A stretch of DNA of 64,000 nt from CAZFDT01 sp964518335 (GCA_964518335.1 CAZFDT010000012.1:26895-90894), one strand, 5' to 3'; counted from the stretch's first letter, positions 1 to 8,457 are shown. Numbers and translations: made by a program. Notes: a model not told the origin generated them from the letters alone.

Positions 1-687
1 GGTCCACCCGTCGGCGAGGGTGCAGGTGTCGGGCTTGCCGAGCGTACACATCGGCTCGATCGCCAGCACCAGTCCCTCGCGGAGCACGATGTCGTTGCGG
101 AGCAGGTCACGGCTGACGAAGTTGGGGACCTTGGGGTCCTCGTGCATCGATTGCCCAATGCCGTGGCCCACGAAGTCCCGCACAACGCCCAGTCCGTGGC
201 TCTCCGCGTATCCCTGCATCAAGCGGGCGATCTGACTCCAGCGTCGCCCGGGCTTGATGTTTTCCACCGCCAGTTTCAGGACGTGCTGGGTGATTTCACA
301 CAGCCGCCTGGTTTTCGCGTTCACGTTGCCGACGAGCACGGTGGTCGCCGCGTCGCCGCACCATCCGTCAAGCTGCACGCCGCAGTCGATCCCGACGATG
401 TCGCCGTCCTCGATCGCGCGGTCGTCGCCGATGCCGTGCACCACGCAGTCATTGACGCTGATGCACACGTTGCCGGGGAATCCTTCGCCGGGCTTGTAGG
501 TGGGGTAGTTCTTGAACAACCCCTTGGCCCCGGCGTCGGTGAAGACCCGGTAGCACTCCTCGTCGATCTGCCGGGTGGTCACGCCCGGCTTGATGAACTC
601 CTCGCAACGGTCGAGCACACGCCGCACCACGCGGCCGGCGGCCCGCATCTTCTCGATGTCACCCTGGGACTTTCGGTGGATCGCCAT
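1..687 (-). CDS. map: Methionine aminopeptidase, type I (C-terminus cut by window edge)
   Basis: Removes the initiator methionine from new proteins in the cytosol. 229 residues are visible from the ATG at 687, and the frame runs off the window start, so roughly 25 C-terminal residues are missing. The metal ligands of the pita-bread fold are visible: His84 (CVVHGIGDD), Asp101, Asp112 (DGWCGDAATT), His175 (GHGIGQSMHEDP) and Glu211 (IEPM). The last glutamate ligand lies beyond the edge. It follows secY after 107 bases in the same direction, the usual spc-operon order without an adk gene between. There is no N-terminal zinc-finger extension, so it is the short bacterial form. Confidence 0.96.
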   Translation of the reverse strand, partial: MAIHRKSQGDIEKMRAAGRVVRRVLDRCEEFIKPGVTTRQIDEECYRVFTDAGAKGLFKNYPTYKPGEGFPGNVCISVNDCVVHGIGDDRAIEDGDIVGIDCGVQLDGWCGDAATTVLVGNVNAKTRRLCEITQHVLKLAVENIKPGRRWSQIARLMQGYAESHGLGVVRDFVGHGIGQSMHEDPKVPNFVSRDLLRNDIVLREGLVLAIEPMCTLGKPDTCTLADGWT

Positions 688-794
688 TCGTGCCCGTCCA
701 GCGTGAGGCTTGGGCGGGGCGGCGAAAGGCCCGGCATCATACCCGGACGCCGCCGCCGTGCCAAATCCCGCCGCTCTGGTCAGCCCGCGAAAAA

Positions 795-2198
795 TCATTG
801 TCTGCTGCCGCGAATACGCTTGCCCCCGCCCTCGCCGAGGAAGCCGGAGTAGTTCCGCATCATCAGGTTGGCCTCGACCCGCTGCACGAAGTCGAGCATC
901 ACGCTCACCACGATCAACAGGCCTGTGCCGCCCAGGAAGCTCGACACGAAGAACGGGATGCCGAAGCTTCCCGCCACAATGCTGGGGATCACCGCGATCA
1001 CCGCCAGGAACCCGGCCCCGACGTAGGTGATCCGTTCCATGACCGTCTCCAGGTACTCGGCGGTGCGCGGCCCCGGCCGCAGACCCGGAATGAAGCTGCC
1101 GTGGTCGCGGAGCTGGTTGGCCATCTCCTTGGGCTGGAACTGCACCGTCGTCCAGAAGTAGGCGAAGAAGTAGATCAGTCCGATGTAGAGCAGCTCGTAC
1201 AGGTAGTCGCCCATCTGCAGGTTGCGCTCCAGGAACAGCATCGTGTGGGCGTACCCGCTGTAGAGCCAGCCGGCGGTCTCCAGCTCGGCCCGCTTGATGC
1301 CCCCCGCCAGCCCGCCGAACAGGATCGCCGGGAAGATCATCACGCTCGACGCGAAGATGATCGGCATGACGCCACCGTGGTTGACGCGCAGCGGCAGGTA
1401 GCTGCGCTGCCCGCCATAGACGCGCCGGCCACGCGTGTGCTTGGCCTGCTGGATGGGGATGCGCCGCTGGCCCTGCGTGATGACAATCGACCCCGCCACT
1501 ACCACGACGAACGCCACCGCCAGGAAGATGACGGTCATCGGCCCGGTCGAACTGGCCTGCGTGCCGGTGGGGTCGAACGTGCTGATGAGCCACTGGATGG
1601 CGTTGGGGATCTGGGCGACGATGCCGGCGGTGATGATCAGCGAGATGCCGTTGCCGATGCCGTACTTGTCGATCTGCTCGCCCAGCCACATGAGGAAGAT
1701 GGTTCCGGCGGTGAGGCCGAAGAGGCCGCAGAACCAGAACATCATGCCGCCGGCGTAGTCGGCGTACACGAGCTGGTTTCGCTGCATGAATCCGAGCCAG
1801 AACATGGCCTGGATCAGGCACAGGCCGACGGTGGCGTAGCGGGTGTATTCCTGGATCTTCTGCCGCCCGGCGGGGCCTTCCTTCTGCAGTTGCTGCAGGG
1901 ACGGCAGCACCGTCGCCAGCAACTGGAAGATGATCGCCGCGGAGATGTAGGGCATGATGCCTAGGCCGAAGATCGTCGATTGGCTGAAGTTGCCCCCCGT
2001 GAACACGCTCATGTAGGTCATCAGCGTGCCGAAGGCGCTGCCCTCGGCCTGCTCGGCCATCTTGCGCAGGCCCTCCTGGTCCACCGCCGGCAGCGGAATG
2101 AAGAACCCGACCCGGTAGATCACCAGCATCCCGATCGTGAAGAACAGCTTGTTCCTCAGCTCGGGAATCTTCCACATGTTGATGAAGGCTTGAAGCAT
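795..2198 (-). CDS. secY: Protein translocase subunit SecY
   Basis: Forms the channel of the Sec translocon with SecE and SecG in the inner membrane. The 467-residue product has the expected series of about ten hydrophobic segments. It starts with the family-type cytosolic amphipathic stretch (MWKIPELRNKL) before the first membrane helix, followed by IPLPAV, a relative of the IPxPG signature. Conserved loops include PGLRPGPRTAEYL. It lies 11 bases after rplO, so it is cotranscribed with the ribosomal genes. It is slightly longer than the E. coli protein (443), mainly through loop insertions. Confidence 0.97.
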   Translation of the reverse strand: MLQAFINMWKIPELRNKLFFTIGMLVIYRVGFFIPLPAVDQEGLRKMAEQAEGSAFGTLMTYMSVFTGGNFSQSTIFGLGIMPYISAAIIFQLLATVLPSLQQLQKEGPAGRQKIQEYTRYATVGLCLIQAMFWLGFMQRNQLVYADYAGGMMFWFCGLFGLTAGTIFLMWLGEQIDKYGIGNGISLIITAGIVAQIPNAIQWLISTFDPTGTQASSTGPMTVIFLAVAFVVVVAGSIVITQGQRRIPIQQAKHTRGRRVYGGQRSYLPLRVNHGGVMPIIFASSVMIFPAILFGGLAGGIKRAELETAGWLYSGYAHTMLFLERNLQMGDYLYELLYIGLIYFFAYFWTTVQFQPKEMANQLRDHGSFIPGLRPGPRTAEYLETVMERITYVGAGFLAVIAVIPSIVAGSFGIPFFVSSFLGGTGLLIVVSVMLDFVQRVEANLMMRNYSGFLGEGGGKRIRGSRQ

Positions 2199-2209
2199 GG
2201 TGGACTCAA

Positions 2210-2665
2210 TCAGGCAACAACGCTCGCCGTGCCTCCGGCCTTCTCGATTTTCTCCTTGGCGCTGGCGGTGAAGGCCGCGGCGCTGACGGCGAGCTTCTTG
2301 GTCGTCTCGCCCGTGCCCAGGATCTTCACCGGCAGGCGAGTGTCACGGATGAGACCGGCCTTGACCAGCATCTCCGGGTTGACCTCGGCGCCGTCGTTGA
2401 AGCGGGCGTCCAGCGCTTTGAGGTTCACGACGGCGAATCGCCGGGCGAAGTTGGCGTTGTTGAAGCCGCGCTTGGCGAAGCGGGTGAAGAAGGGCGTCTG
2501 GCCACCCTCGCGGCTGGCGCGGATCGAGCCGCTCCAGCCCGAGCGCGAGCCGGCGCCCTTGGTGCCGCGGCCCGACGTCTTGCCGTGGCCGCTGCCGATG
2601 CCGCGACCCAGTCGCTTGCGATTCTTGTATTTGCCCGCTTTGGGCGTGATCTCGTGGATCATCAT
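2210..2665 (-). CDS. rplO: 50S ribosomal protein L15
   Basis: Large-subunit protein uL15 of the exit-side central region. 151 residues, with the typical glycine- and arginine-rich N-terminal tail (KRLGRGIGSGHGKTSGRGTKG at about 18-38, quoted in part) followed by the globular domain ending in an alanine-rich helix. It comes directly after rpsE, with no rpmD (L30) between, and directly before secY. Confidence 0.97.
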   Translation of the reverse strand: MMIHEITPKAGKYKNRKRLGRGIGSGHGKTSGRGTKGAGSRSGWSGSIRASREGGQTPFFTRFAKRGFNNANFARRFAVVNLKALDARFNDGAEVNPEMLVKAGLIRDTRLPVKILGTGETTKKLAVSAAAFTASAKEKIEKAGGTASVVA

Positions 2666-2677
2666 TGGAGCGTTTCC

Positions 2678-3385
2678 TTAGTTGCTGGCGGCCTCGGGGG
2701 CGGCGGGTGCTGCCGGCGACTCGGCGGCGACGGGCTCGGGCGCCTCGTCACCACCGCCGCGACCTCGACGACGACCACGCTGCTTGCTCTTCTGCTGGGC
2801 CCCGACCTTGTTCTCCGGCGCCTTGGCCTTGCGACCGTCGGCGGCGGGCTTGATCATGTACTTTTCGCCCATCGCCAGGATCTCATCGACCCGGCTCGTC
2901 TCGATCTCGACGCCGCGCAACGCCGCGATCGTCTCTTTCGACCGCATCTTCTGCAGCCCGGCGATCACGGCCTTGCACAGGTTCTTCTCGGTGGTGGAGC
3001 CGTATGCCTTGCTCAGGCAGTCGTGGACGCCCGCCATTTCGAGCACCGCGCGGACCGCGCCGCCGGCGACCACGCCCGTGCCCGGCGCCGCCGGGAGCAG
3101 TCGGACGCTCGACGCGCCGAACTTGCCCACCGCCGGGTGCGGAAGCGTGCCGCCTTTGAGCACGACCCTGGTGATCTGCTTGCGGGCGGCCTTCTGGGCC
3201 TTCTCGATCGCCGCGGGCACGCCGTTGGCCTTGCCGTAGCCCAGCCCGACGCTGCCGCGGCGGTCGCCGACCACCACCAGCGCCGAGAAGCTGCGACGAC
3301 GACCGCCCTTGACCGTCGTGGAGGTCGGGGCGATGCGAACCGTGGTCGATTCGAGTGCGGATGATTCTTCGAGAAATTCTGCCAT
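2678..3385 (-). CDS. rpsE: 30S ribosomal protein S5, with long C-terminal tail
   Basis: Small-subunit protein uS5, which acts in decoding fidelity. The double-stranded RNA-binding domain (VKGGRRRSFSALVVVGD) is followed by the S5 C-terminal domain. At 235 residues it is about 65 longer than E. coli S5. The extra length is a low-complexity C-terminal tail of Lys/Arg/Gly followed by Ala/Pro/Glu, starting near residue 175. It overlaps no neighbour. A palindromic repeat lies in the gap upstream, towards rplR. Confidence 0.96.
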   Translation of the reverse strand: MAEFLEESSALESTTVRIAPTSTTVKGGRRRSFSALVVVGDRRGSVGLGYGKANGVPAAIEKAQKAARKQITRVVLKGGTLPHPAVGKFGASSVRLLPAAPGTGVVAGGAVRAVLEMAGVHDCLSKAYGSTTEKNLCKAVIAGLQKMRSKETIAALRGVEIETSRVDEILAMGEKYMIKPAADGRKAKAPENKVGAQQKSKQRGRRRGRGGGDEAPEPVAAESPAAPAAPEAASN

Positions 3386-3398
3386 GGTGAGTCTCTAA

Positions 3399-3426
3399 GA
3401 GCGCGACCAATGGTCGCGGCTTTACA
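3399..3426. repeat. Short palindromic repeat, family B, after rplR stop
   Basis: Core CGCGACCAATGGTCGCG with flanks GAG and GCTTTACA. It abuts the rplR stop codon at 3427-3429. Two near-identical copies follow the stops of rplP and rpsC, and a diverged copy lies after rplB. Confidence 0.85.
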
Positions 3427-3777
3427 TCAAAATTGGAGGCCACCTTCGCGGGCGGCGTCGGCCAGCGCCTTGATTCGGCCGTGGAAGCGGAACCCGTTGC
3501 GGTCGAACGCGACCGCCTTGATCCCCGCGGCCAGGGCGGCCTGGGCCAACTGCTTGCCCACCTGCGTCGCCGCGTCCTTGTTCGTGCCCTTGTCCAGCTT
3601 CGACGAACTGGCGGCGGCCAACGTCTTGCCCGCCACGTCGTCGATGATCTGGGCGTACATGTGCTTCTGGCTGCGGTACACCGTCAGCCGCGGACGCTCG
3701 GGCGTGCCCGTCACCCGTTTGCGGATGCCGGTCCTGCGCCGGTCGCGTCGAATCTGTTTGAGTCGCATCGAGTCCAT
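3427..3777 (-). CDS. rplR: 50S ribosomal protein L18
   Basis: 5S rRNA-binding protein uL18. 116 residues with the basic N-terminus (RRDRRRTGIRKRVTG) and the family C-terminal block GFRFHGRIKALADAAREGGL. It lies between rplF and rpsE in the standard order. The stop codon is followed immediately by a family B palindrome. Confidence 0.97.
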   Translation of the reverse strand: MDSMRLKQIRRDRRRTGIRKRVTGTPERPRLTVYRSQKHMYAQIIDDVAGKTLAAASSSKLDKGTNKDAATQVGKQLAQAALAAGIKAVAFDRNGFRFHGRIKALADAAREGGLQF

Positions 3778-3825
3778 CGTAGTTCACCTCAGGGTGCCGC
3801 TGGGCGGCGACCGCTACGCCATGAA

Positions 3826-4380
3826 TTAGCCCGCGCCGCCGCCGGCGAACGCCTTGCCCGCCTTGCGCACGATCACCTCGTCCACGTACTTGATGCCCTT
3901 GCCGTTGTACGGCTCGGGCGGACGCTGGCGACGAATCTCCGCGGCGACCTGCCCCACCGCCTGGCGGTCGGCGCCGGTCACCGTGATCTTGTTCTGCACC
4001 ACCTCGACCTTCACACCCGCGGGGATGGCCACCTCGCGCGTGTCGGCGTAGCCGACGTTCAACGCGATCTTCATGCCCTGCACCTTGGCGCCCCAGCCCA
4101 CGCCGTTGATCTCCAGCTCCTTCTTGAAGCCGGCGGTCACGCCCTCGAGCATGTTGGCGATCAGGGCGCGCGTCAGGCCGTGCAGCGCGCGGGCGGCGCG
4201 GCTGTCGTCCTTGCGCTCGACGACGACCTGCTTGGTGGCGTCGTCCACCTTGACCGACACCTCGGGTCGGTGCGTGAAGGAGAGCTTGTTGTTGCCGGCC
4301 GACACATTGACGGTGCGACCGCTGACGGCCACGCTCGCCTTGCCGGGGATCGGGATGGGTTTTTTGCCGATACGGGACAT
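3826..4380 (-). CDS. rplF: 50S ribosomal protein L6
   Basis: uL6, located near the factor-binding site. 184 residues with the duplicated L6 fold. The start MSRIGKKPIPIP is the family N-terminus, and PEPYNGKGIKYVDE near residue 154 is the conserved signature. The C-terminus ends in a short Gly/Ala tail. Confidence 0.97.
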   Translation of the reverse strand: MSRIGKKPIPIPGKASVAVSGRTVNVSAGNNKLSFTHRPEVSVKVDDATKQVVVERKDDSRAARALHGLTRALIANMLEGVTAGFKKELEINGVGWGAKVQGMKIALNVGYADTREVAIPAGVKVEVVQNKITVTGADRQAVGQVAAEIRRQRPPEPYNGKGIKYVDEVIVRKAGKAFAGGGAG

Positions 4381-4416
4381 AGTTTCGGACCCCAGGGGTC
4401 AGTGGTCATTAGTCAG

Positions 4417-4815
4417 TTATTCAACGACACAGAGCAGTTCGCCGCCGACGCGTTCCTTGCGGGCCTGGCGGTCGGAAAGCACGCCCTTGGGGGTGCTGAC
4501 GATGGCGATGCCCAGGCCGGCCATCGGGCGCGGCAGGGTTTCGACACCCGAATACACGCGGCAACCGGGCTTACTCATGCGCGTGATGGCGTTGATGATC
4601 TGCTCGCCGTGCGGGCCGTACTTCAGGTCCAGGCGCAGGATGCCTTGCCTGCCGTCTTCGATGGTGTCGAAGCCGGTGATGTAGCCCTCTTCCTTGAGGA
4701 CTTTGGCGATGCCTGCGCAGACCTTGCTGTTGCGGCAGTCCACACGCGGAGCCTTGTTGCGGACCGCGTTGCGGATCCGGGTGAGCATGTCGGCGATCGA
4801 GTCGCTGATGGCCAT
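4417..4815 (-). CDS. rpsH: 30S ribosomal protein S8
   Basis: uS8, a primary 16S rRNA binder. 132 residues with the family start MAISDSIADMLTRIRNA and the C-terminal signature beginning GIAIVSTPKGVLSDRQAR. It lies between rpsN and rplF. Confidence 0.97.
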   Translation of the reverse strand: MAISDSIADMLTRIRNAVRNKAPRVDCRNSKVCAGIAKVLKEEGYITGFDTIEDGRQGILRLDLKYGPHGEQIINAITRMSKPGCRVYSGVETLPRPMAGLGIAIVSTPKGVLSDRQARKERVGGELLCVVE

Positions 4816-4882
4816 AGTCGTGTTCCAATCTTCTCGGACAAGCGCCGCTGCGCGGCAGCCGTGACGCCTTCATGACGCTGGA

Positions 4883-5152
4883 TTACCAGCTTGCTTTCCT
4901 CATGCCGGGGACCTTGCCCTCCAGGGCCAGTTCGCGCAGCTTGATGCGGGAGAGCTTGAACTTGCGGTACACGCCGCGGGACCGTCCCGTCAGGGCGCAG
5001 AGGTTGCGAAGCCGGGTCGGGCTGGCGTCGCGCGGCAGCTTCTGCAGCGCGGCGTAGTCGCCGGCCTTCTTGAGCTGACGGCGAAGCTCGGCGTACTTGT
5101 CCACCGTCTTCCTGATCCGCGCCATCTTGCCTTTGGTTGATTTTGTCGCCAT
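4883..5152 (-). CDS. rpsN: 30S ribosomal protein S14, zinc-free form
   Basis: uS14 of the small-subunit head. 89 residues, the length of the long zinc-independent type. The CxxC pairs of the zinc-binding form are absent; only one Cys is visible, in RLRNLCALTGRSRG, which is the S14 signature. The start MATKSTKGKMARI is unusual but in frame with the conserved core. Confidence 0.96.
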   Translation of the reverse strand: MATKSTKGKMARIRKTVDKYAELRRQLKKAGDYAALQKLPRDASPTRLRNLCALTGRSRGVYRKFKLSRIKLRELALEGKVPGMRKASW

Positions 5153-5163
5153 ATAAAATACTC

Positions 5164-5180
5164 GCTAAGCCGCAAGCGGC
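5164..5180. repeat. Short palindromic repeat, family A, between rpsN and rplE
   Basis: GCTAAGCCGCAAGCGGC, an incomplete copy of the palindrome CTAAGCCGCAAGCGGCTTAG, in the 50-base gap upstream of the rpsN start. Confidence 0.8.
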
Positions 5181-5202
5181 TGGGTCCGCTTACCGGGTGG
5201 GG

Positions 5203-5889
5203 TCAGCGGCGCTCCTCGGGTTTGACGAAGGGGAAGCCCAGTTCGGTGAGCACGGTTCTGCTGATCTCGTCGGTGCTGTTGCGGAACGTAAGGGTGATCT
5301 TCATGCCGTGGGTGAAGTCGCTGCGGGTCATATCGACTTCGGGGAAGATGCCCTGCTCGTTGACGCCGAAGTTGTAGTTGCCCCGGCCGTCGAAGCTGCT
5401 GGTCTTGAGCCCGCGGAAGTCCTTGATGCGGGGGATGGCCAGCGTGACCAGGCGGTCGAAGAACTCCCACATGCGGTCGCCGCGGAGCGTGACCACGGCG
5501 CCGATTTCGTACCCGGCGCGGAGCTTGAAGTTCGACACGTCGCGACGGGACTTCTTGATGATCGGCTTCTGCCCGCTGATGACGGTGAGCGTGTTGATCA
5601 TCGTCTCGCGGGCCTTGGGGTTGAGCTTGGAGCCTTCGAGTTGCTTGCCCACGCCGACGCTGACGATGATCTTCTCGAGGCGAGGCAGGGCCATCGGGTT
5701 GGTGATGCCGTACTGCTGCTTGACCTTGGCGGCGACCTCGTTGGCGAACTTGAGCTTGAGGCGGGGCGGGGGCACGGGCAGCGCAGGCGCAGCCGACTTG
5801 GCGGGCTTGTCGGCCTTGTCGGGCTTGTCGGGCTTGTCACCCTTGGGCTTCTTGGCGGGTTTTTCTGTGGCGGTGGCCATGTCGTTCAT
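5203..5889 (-). CDS. rplE: 50S ribosomal protein L5, with N-terminal extension
   Basis: uL5, which binds 5S rRNA and contacts the small subunit. 228 residues, about 45 more than usual. The extra part is an N-terminal Lys/Pro/Asp/Ala-rich tail with KPDKPDKADKPAK near residue 20. The conserved core begins at about residue 45 (LKLKFANEVAAKVKQQYG). Family blocks RLEKIIVSVGVG, SGQKPIIKKSR and RIKDFRGL are present. An internal ATG at 5880 is a possible alternative start. It precedes rpsN and follows rplX. Confidence 0.95.
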   Translation of the reverse strand: MNDMATATEKPAKKPKGDKPDKPDKADKPAKSAAPALPVPPPRLKLKFANEVAAKVKQQYGITNPMALPRLEKIIVSVGVGKQLEGSKLNPKARETMINTLTVISGQKPIIKKSRRDVSNFKLRAGYEIGAVVTLRGDRMWEFFDRLVTLAIPRIKDFRGLKTSSFDGRGNYNFGVNEQGIFPEVDMTRSDFTHGMKITLTFRNSTDEISRTVLTELGFPFVKPEERR

Positions 5890-5901
5890 CCAGGTAATGC
5901 G

Positions 5902-6240
5902 TTACTTGCCGCGGGCGGCGCGGAGCTCGGGCCCGATCTGGGCGCCGCTGCGCGCCGACACGCGAATCTTCGTGCCGTCGGCCTTCGTCTGAAACCGCAC
6001 GCGCGTCGGCTTGCCGTCCACCACCGGCGACACCTTCGACAGATGGATCGCCAGCTCTTTCTCGTGGATCCCGCCTTGCGGATACCGCTGGCTGGGCTTG
6101 GCGTGCTTACGCTGCACGTTGATCCCCTCGACGACCACGCGGTCCTCGCCGGGTATCACTCGCAGGACTTTGCCCGTGCGACCCTTGTCGTCGCCCGAGA
6201 GCACCTGCACCAGATCGCCTTTTCGCACGTGTCGTGGCAT
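5902..6240 (-). CDS. rplX: 50S ribosomal protein L24
   Basis: uL24, an assembly-initiator protein. The KOW motif is visible near the N-terminus (RKGDLVQVLSGDDKGRTGKV), followed by VEGINVQRKHAKPS. 112 residues, a normal length. 14 bases separate it from rplN. Confidence 0.97.
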   Translation of the reverse strand: MPRHVRKGDLVQVLSGDDKGRTGKVLRVIPGEDRVVVEGINVQRKHAKPSQRYPQGGIHEKELAIHLSKVSPVVDGKPTRVRFQTKADGTKIRVSARSGAQIGPELRAARGK

Positions 6241-6254
6241 GGTTGGGTTCCGGC

Positions 6255-6641
6255 TCAGACCACCTCGCTGGCCAGCGAAACGATCTTCATGTAGTTCTTC
6301 TCACGCAGCTCGCGGGCGACGGCGCCGAAAATACGCGTGCCCTTGGGGTTGCCGTCGTCGTCGATGATCACCACGGCGTTGCGGTCGAACCGCACGTAAC
6401 TGCCGTCATCGCGCCGCACCGGCTTGGCGGTGCGGACGACCACGGCCTTGACCACCGTGCCCGTCTTCACGTCGCCCGACGGCATCGCCTTCTTGATGCT
6501 GCACACCACCTTGTCGCCCACGCTGGCGGCGCGACGGGTGAAGCGGCCCTTGCTCGTCGAGGCGCCCACGACGTGCAGCACATAGGCGATCTTCGCGCCC
6601 GTGTTGTCCGCCACATCGACTCGTGTTTCGTTCTGAATCAT
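6255..6641 (-). CDS. rplN: 50S ribosomal protein L14
   Basis: uL14, part of the intersubunit surface. 128 residues. The family start MIQNETRVDVADNTGAK and the C-terminal block RIFGAVARELREKNYMKI are both clear. It lies between rpsQ and rplX in the standard order. Confidence 0.97.
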   Translation of the reverse strand: MIQNETRVDVADNTGAKIAYVLHVVGASTSKGRFTRRAASVGDKVVCSIKKAMPSGDVKTGTVVKAVVVRTAKPVRRDDGSYVRFDRNAVVIIDDDGNPKGTRIFGAVARELREKNYMKIVSLASEVV

Positions 6642-6659
6642 GGCTGGGTCTCCAACCCG

Positions 6660-6679
6660 CTAAGCCGCAAGCGGCTTAG
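6660..6679. repeat. Short palindromic repeat, family A, complete, overlapping rpsQ stop
   Basis: CTAAGCCGCAAGCGGCTTAG is a 20-base palindrome with perfect 9-base arms. It overlaps the TAA stop of rpsQ at 6676-6678. It is the fullest copy in the window. Confidence 0.9.
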
Positions 6680-7002
6680 ACCTGGGCGGCCTCCTCGGCG
6701 GTCACGTGCTCGATCGGCGCCGGGGCCTTCTCGACCACCTTCACCAGGCGCCAGCTCTTGGTCTTGCTGATCGGCCGGCAGTTGGCGATCTCGACGCGGT
6801 CGTTGAGGCCCGACTCGTTCTTCGGGTCGTGCACGTGGTACTTGGTCGAGCGGGCCAGGTACTTGCCGTACTTGGGGTGGCGCTGTGAGAACGACACCTC
6901 GACGGTGCGGGTCTTGTCGCGCTTGGCGCTGACGACGCGGCCGACGAGCACGCCGGTGAGCGGCTTGCGAGCGGGGCTGGCTGGGGGGGTCGCGGTGCTC
7001 AT
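6676..7002 (-). CDS. rpsQ: 30S ribosomal protein S17
   Basis: uS17, a primary 16S rRNA binder with an OB fold. The conserved core (GVLVGRVVSAKRDKTRTVEV, then HDPKNESGLNDRVEIANCRP) is intact. At 108 residues it is about 20 longer than E. coli S17, with a short Ala/Pro N-terminal lead and a C-terminal tail. Its stop lies inside a family A palindrome. rpmC ends only 2 bases upstream. Confidence 0.96.
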   Translation of the reverse strand: MSTATPPASPARKPLTGVLVGRVVSAKRDKTRTVEVSFSQRHPKYGKYLARSTKYHVHDPKNESGLNDRVEIANCRPISKTKSWRLVKVVEKAPAPIEHVTAEEAAQV

Positions 7003-7004
7003 GG

Positions 7005-7202
7005 TTAGGACGCCTTCTTCTGCCGCAGGGTCTGTTCGGTCAGGACGCGGGCGATGTCGCGGCGGAGGTTCTGAATCTGCCGCGGGTTCTCCAGCTTCTC
7101 CGTCACCGCCTGCGAGCGGATCTCGAACAGGCGATTGCGGAGGTTGGTCTCCTCGACCTTCAGCTCCTCGTCGGACATCTTGTGGACTTCAGCGGATTTC
7201 AT
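7005..7202 (-). CDS. rpmC: 50S ribosomal protein L29
   Basis: uL29 near the tunnel exit. 65 residues forming the two-helix hairpin. The signatures MSDEELKVEETNLRNRLFEIR and NPRQIQNLRRDIARVLT are present in order (the first is quoted across adjacent blocks). It lies between rplP and rpsQ. Confidence 0.95.
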   Translation of the reverse strand: MKSAEVHKMSDEELKVEETNLRNRLFEIRSQAVTEKLENPRQIQNLRRDIARVLTEQTLRQKKAS

Positions 7203-7215
7203 GGTGTATCCAACA

Positions 7216-7243
7216 GAGCGCGACCAATGGTCGCGGCTTTACA
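7216..7243. repeat. Short palindromic repeat, family B, after rplP stop
   Basis: Same 28-base sequence as at 3399-3426 (core CGCGACCAATGGTCGCG). It ends one base before the rplP stop region at 7245. Confidence 0.85.
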
Positions 7244-7244
7244 G

Positions 7245-7661
7245 TTACGCGGGGCGACGCTCGATGAACCGACACTTGAACGGCATCTTGTGGGCCACGC
7301 GGACAAACGCTTCCTTGGCGATGTTCTCCGACACGCCGGTGATCTCGAACAGCACGGTCCCCGGCTTGACGCGGGCCGCCCAGTATTCGGGCTCGGCCTT
7401 GCCGGTTCCCATGCGCGTTTCCAGCGGCTTCTTGCTGATCGGCTTGTCGGGGAAGACCCGCACGTACAGCTTGCCTTCGCGCGACACGTACTGACGCGCG
7501 GCGACGCGGCCGGCCTCGATCACCTTGGCGCTGAGCCAGCCGCCTTCGAGCGACTGCAGCCCGTACTCGCCGAACGCGACGTAGTTGCCGCGCGTGGCGT
7601 TGCCCTTGAGCTTGCCACGCTGCTGCTTGCGAAACTTCACCCGTTTGGGCATTAACGGCAT
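7245..7661 (-). CDS. rplP: 50S ribosomal protein L16
   Basis: uL16, which supports A-site tRNA binding. The start was chosen at the ATG at 7661 because GGAG lies seven bases upstream and the resulting protein (138 residues, MPLMPKRVKFRKQQRG) matches the family length and N-terminus. A longer in-frame TTG at 7679 has no such support. Conserved blocks include GNYVAFGEYGLQSLE and PISKKPLETRMGTGKAE. Confidence 0.96.
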   Translation of the reverse strand: MPLMPKRVKFRKQQRGKLKGNATRGNYVAFGEYGLQSLEGGWLSAKVIEAGRVAARQYVSREGKLYVRVFPDKPISKKPLETRMGTGKAEPEYWAARVKPGTVLFEITGVSENIAKEAFVRVAHKMPFKCRFIERRPA

Positions 7662-7680
7662 CGATGAACTCCATCCCAAA

Positions 7681-7708
7681 GAGCGCGACCCATGGTCGCG
7701 GCTTTACA
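7681..7708. repeat. Short palindromic repeat, family B, after rpsC stop
   Basis: Core CGCGACCCATGGTCGCG, one base different from the copies at 3399 and 7216. It directly abuts the rpsC stop at 7709. Confidence 0.85.
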
Positions 7709-8413
7709 TTACTTTCGGCCTCGGGCGCGGGGGCGGGCGCCGGCCGCCTTCGACTGCACCTGGTCCTCGGTCAACTTCTCGTAGGGCCCGTTGTAAATCC
7801 ACACCTTCACGCCGATCGTCCCGTAGGTCGTGTACGCGGTGGCGAAGCCGTAATCCACGTTGGCCTGCAGCGTCTGCAGCGGGATCGCGCCCTCGCGGAT
7901 GTACTCGCTGCGGGCGATTTCGTTGCCGCCGAGCCGACCCGACAGCATGACCTTCACCCCACGGGCTCCGGCGGTCATCGCGGCGTCGGCCTTCATCTTC
8001 ATGATGCGGCGGAAGCTCGCACGCTTCTTGAGCTGCTCGGCCAGACTCTCGGCGACGAGCTGGGCGTCCTTGTCGGGGTTGCCGATCTCGATGCACGAGA
8101 TCGACACGTTGCGCCCGGTGAGGGCCTGCAGCTCCTGCGTCAGCGCGTCGATCTCGGCGCCCTTGGGGCCGATGACCAGTCCGGGCCGGGCGGTCTTGAC
8201 GATGATCTTCAGCTCTTCGCGGGTGCGCTCGATGTGGATGTCGCTGACGGCGGCAAAGGGCGGGCGGCGGTTGAGGCGCTGATCGCAGAAGTCACGAATC
8301 TTCTGGTCTTCGACCAGCAGCTCGCCGTAGAGCGCCTTGGGGGCGTACCAACGGCTCTTGTGAGCCTCGGTGATTCCGACGCGGAAGCCGAATGGATGGA
8401 CTTTTTGACCCAT
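7709..8413 (-). CDS. rpsC: 30S ribosomal protein S3
   Basis: uS3 at the mRNA entry channel. 234 residues with the start MGQKVHPFGFRVGI. The KH type 2 domain carries VIGPKGAEIDALTQEL, and the C-terminal domain carries GARGVKVMLSGRLGGNEIAR. It ends in a basic tail (ARPRARGRK). Confidence 0.97.
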   Translation of the reverse strand: MGQKVHPFGFRVGITEAHKSRWYAPKALYGELLVEDQKIRDFCDQRLNRRPPFAAVSDIHIERTREELKIIVKTARPGLVIGPKGAEIDALTQELQALTGRNVSISCIEIGNPDKDAQLVAESLAEQLKKRASFRRIMKMKADAAMTAGARGVKVMLSGRLGGNEIARSEYIREGAIPLQTLQANVDYGFATAYTTYGTIGVKVWIYNGPYEKLTEDQVQSKAAGARPRARGRK

Positions 8414-8426
8414 GGTTCAAACCTTC

Positions 8427-8443
8427 GCTAAGCCGCAAGCGGC
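8427..8443. repeat. Short palindromic repeat, family A, between rplV and rpsC
   Basis: GCTAAGCCGCAAGCGGC in the 44-base gap between the rplV stop and the rpsC start. Confidence 0.8.
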
Positions 8444-8457
8444 CAAAGTCATCGGTG

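Noticed and set aside
690..2681. Plus-strand frames antisense to secY and rplO
   Set aside because: They are shadows of conserved minus-strand ribosomal and secretion genes.
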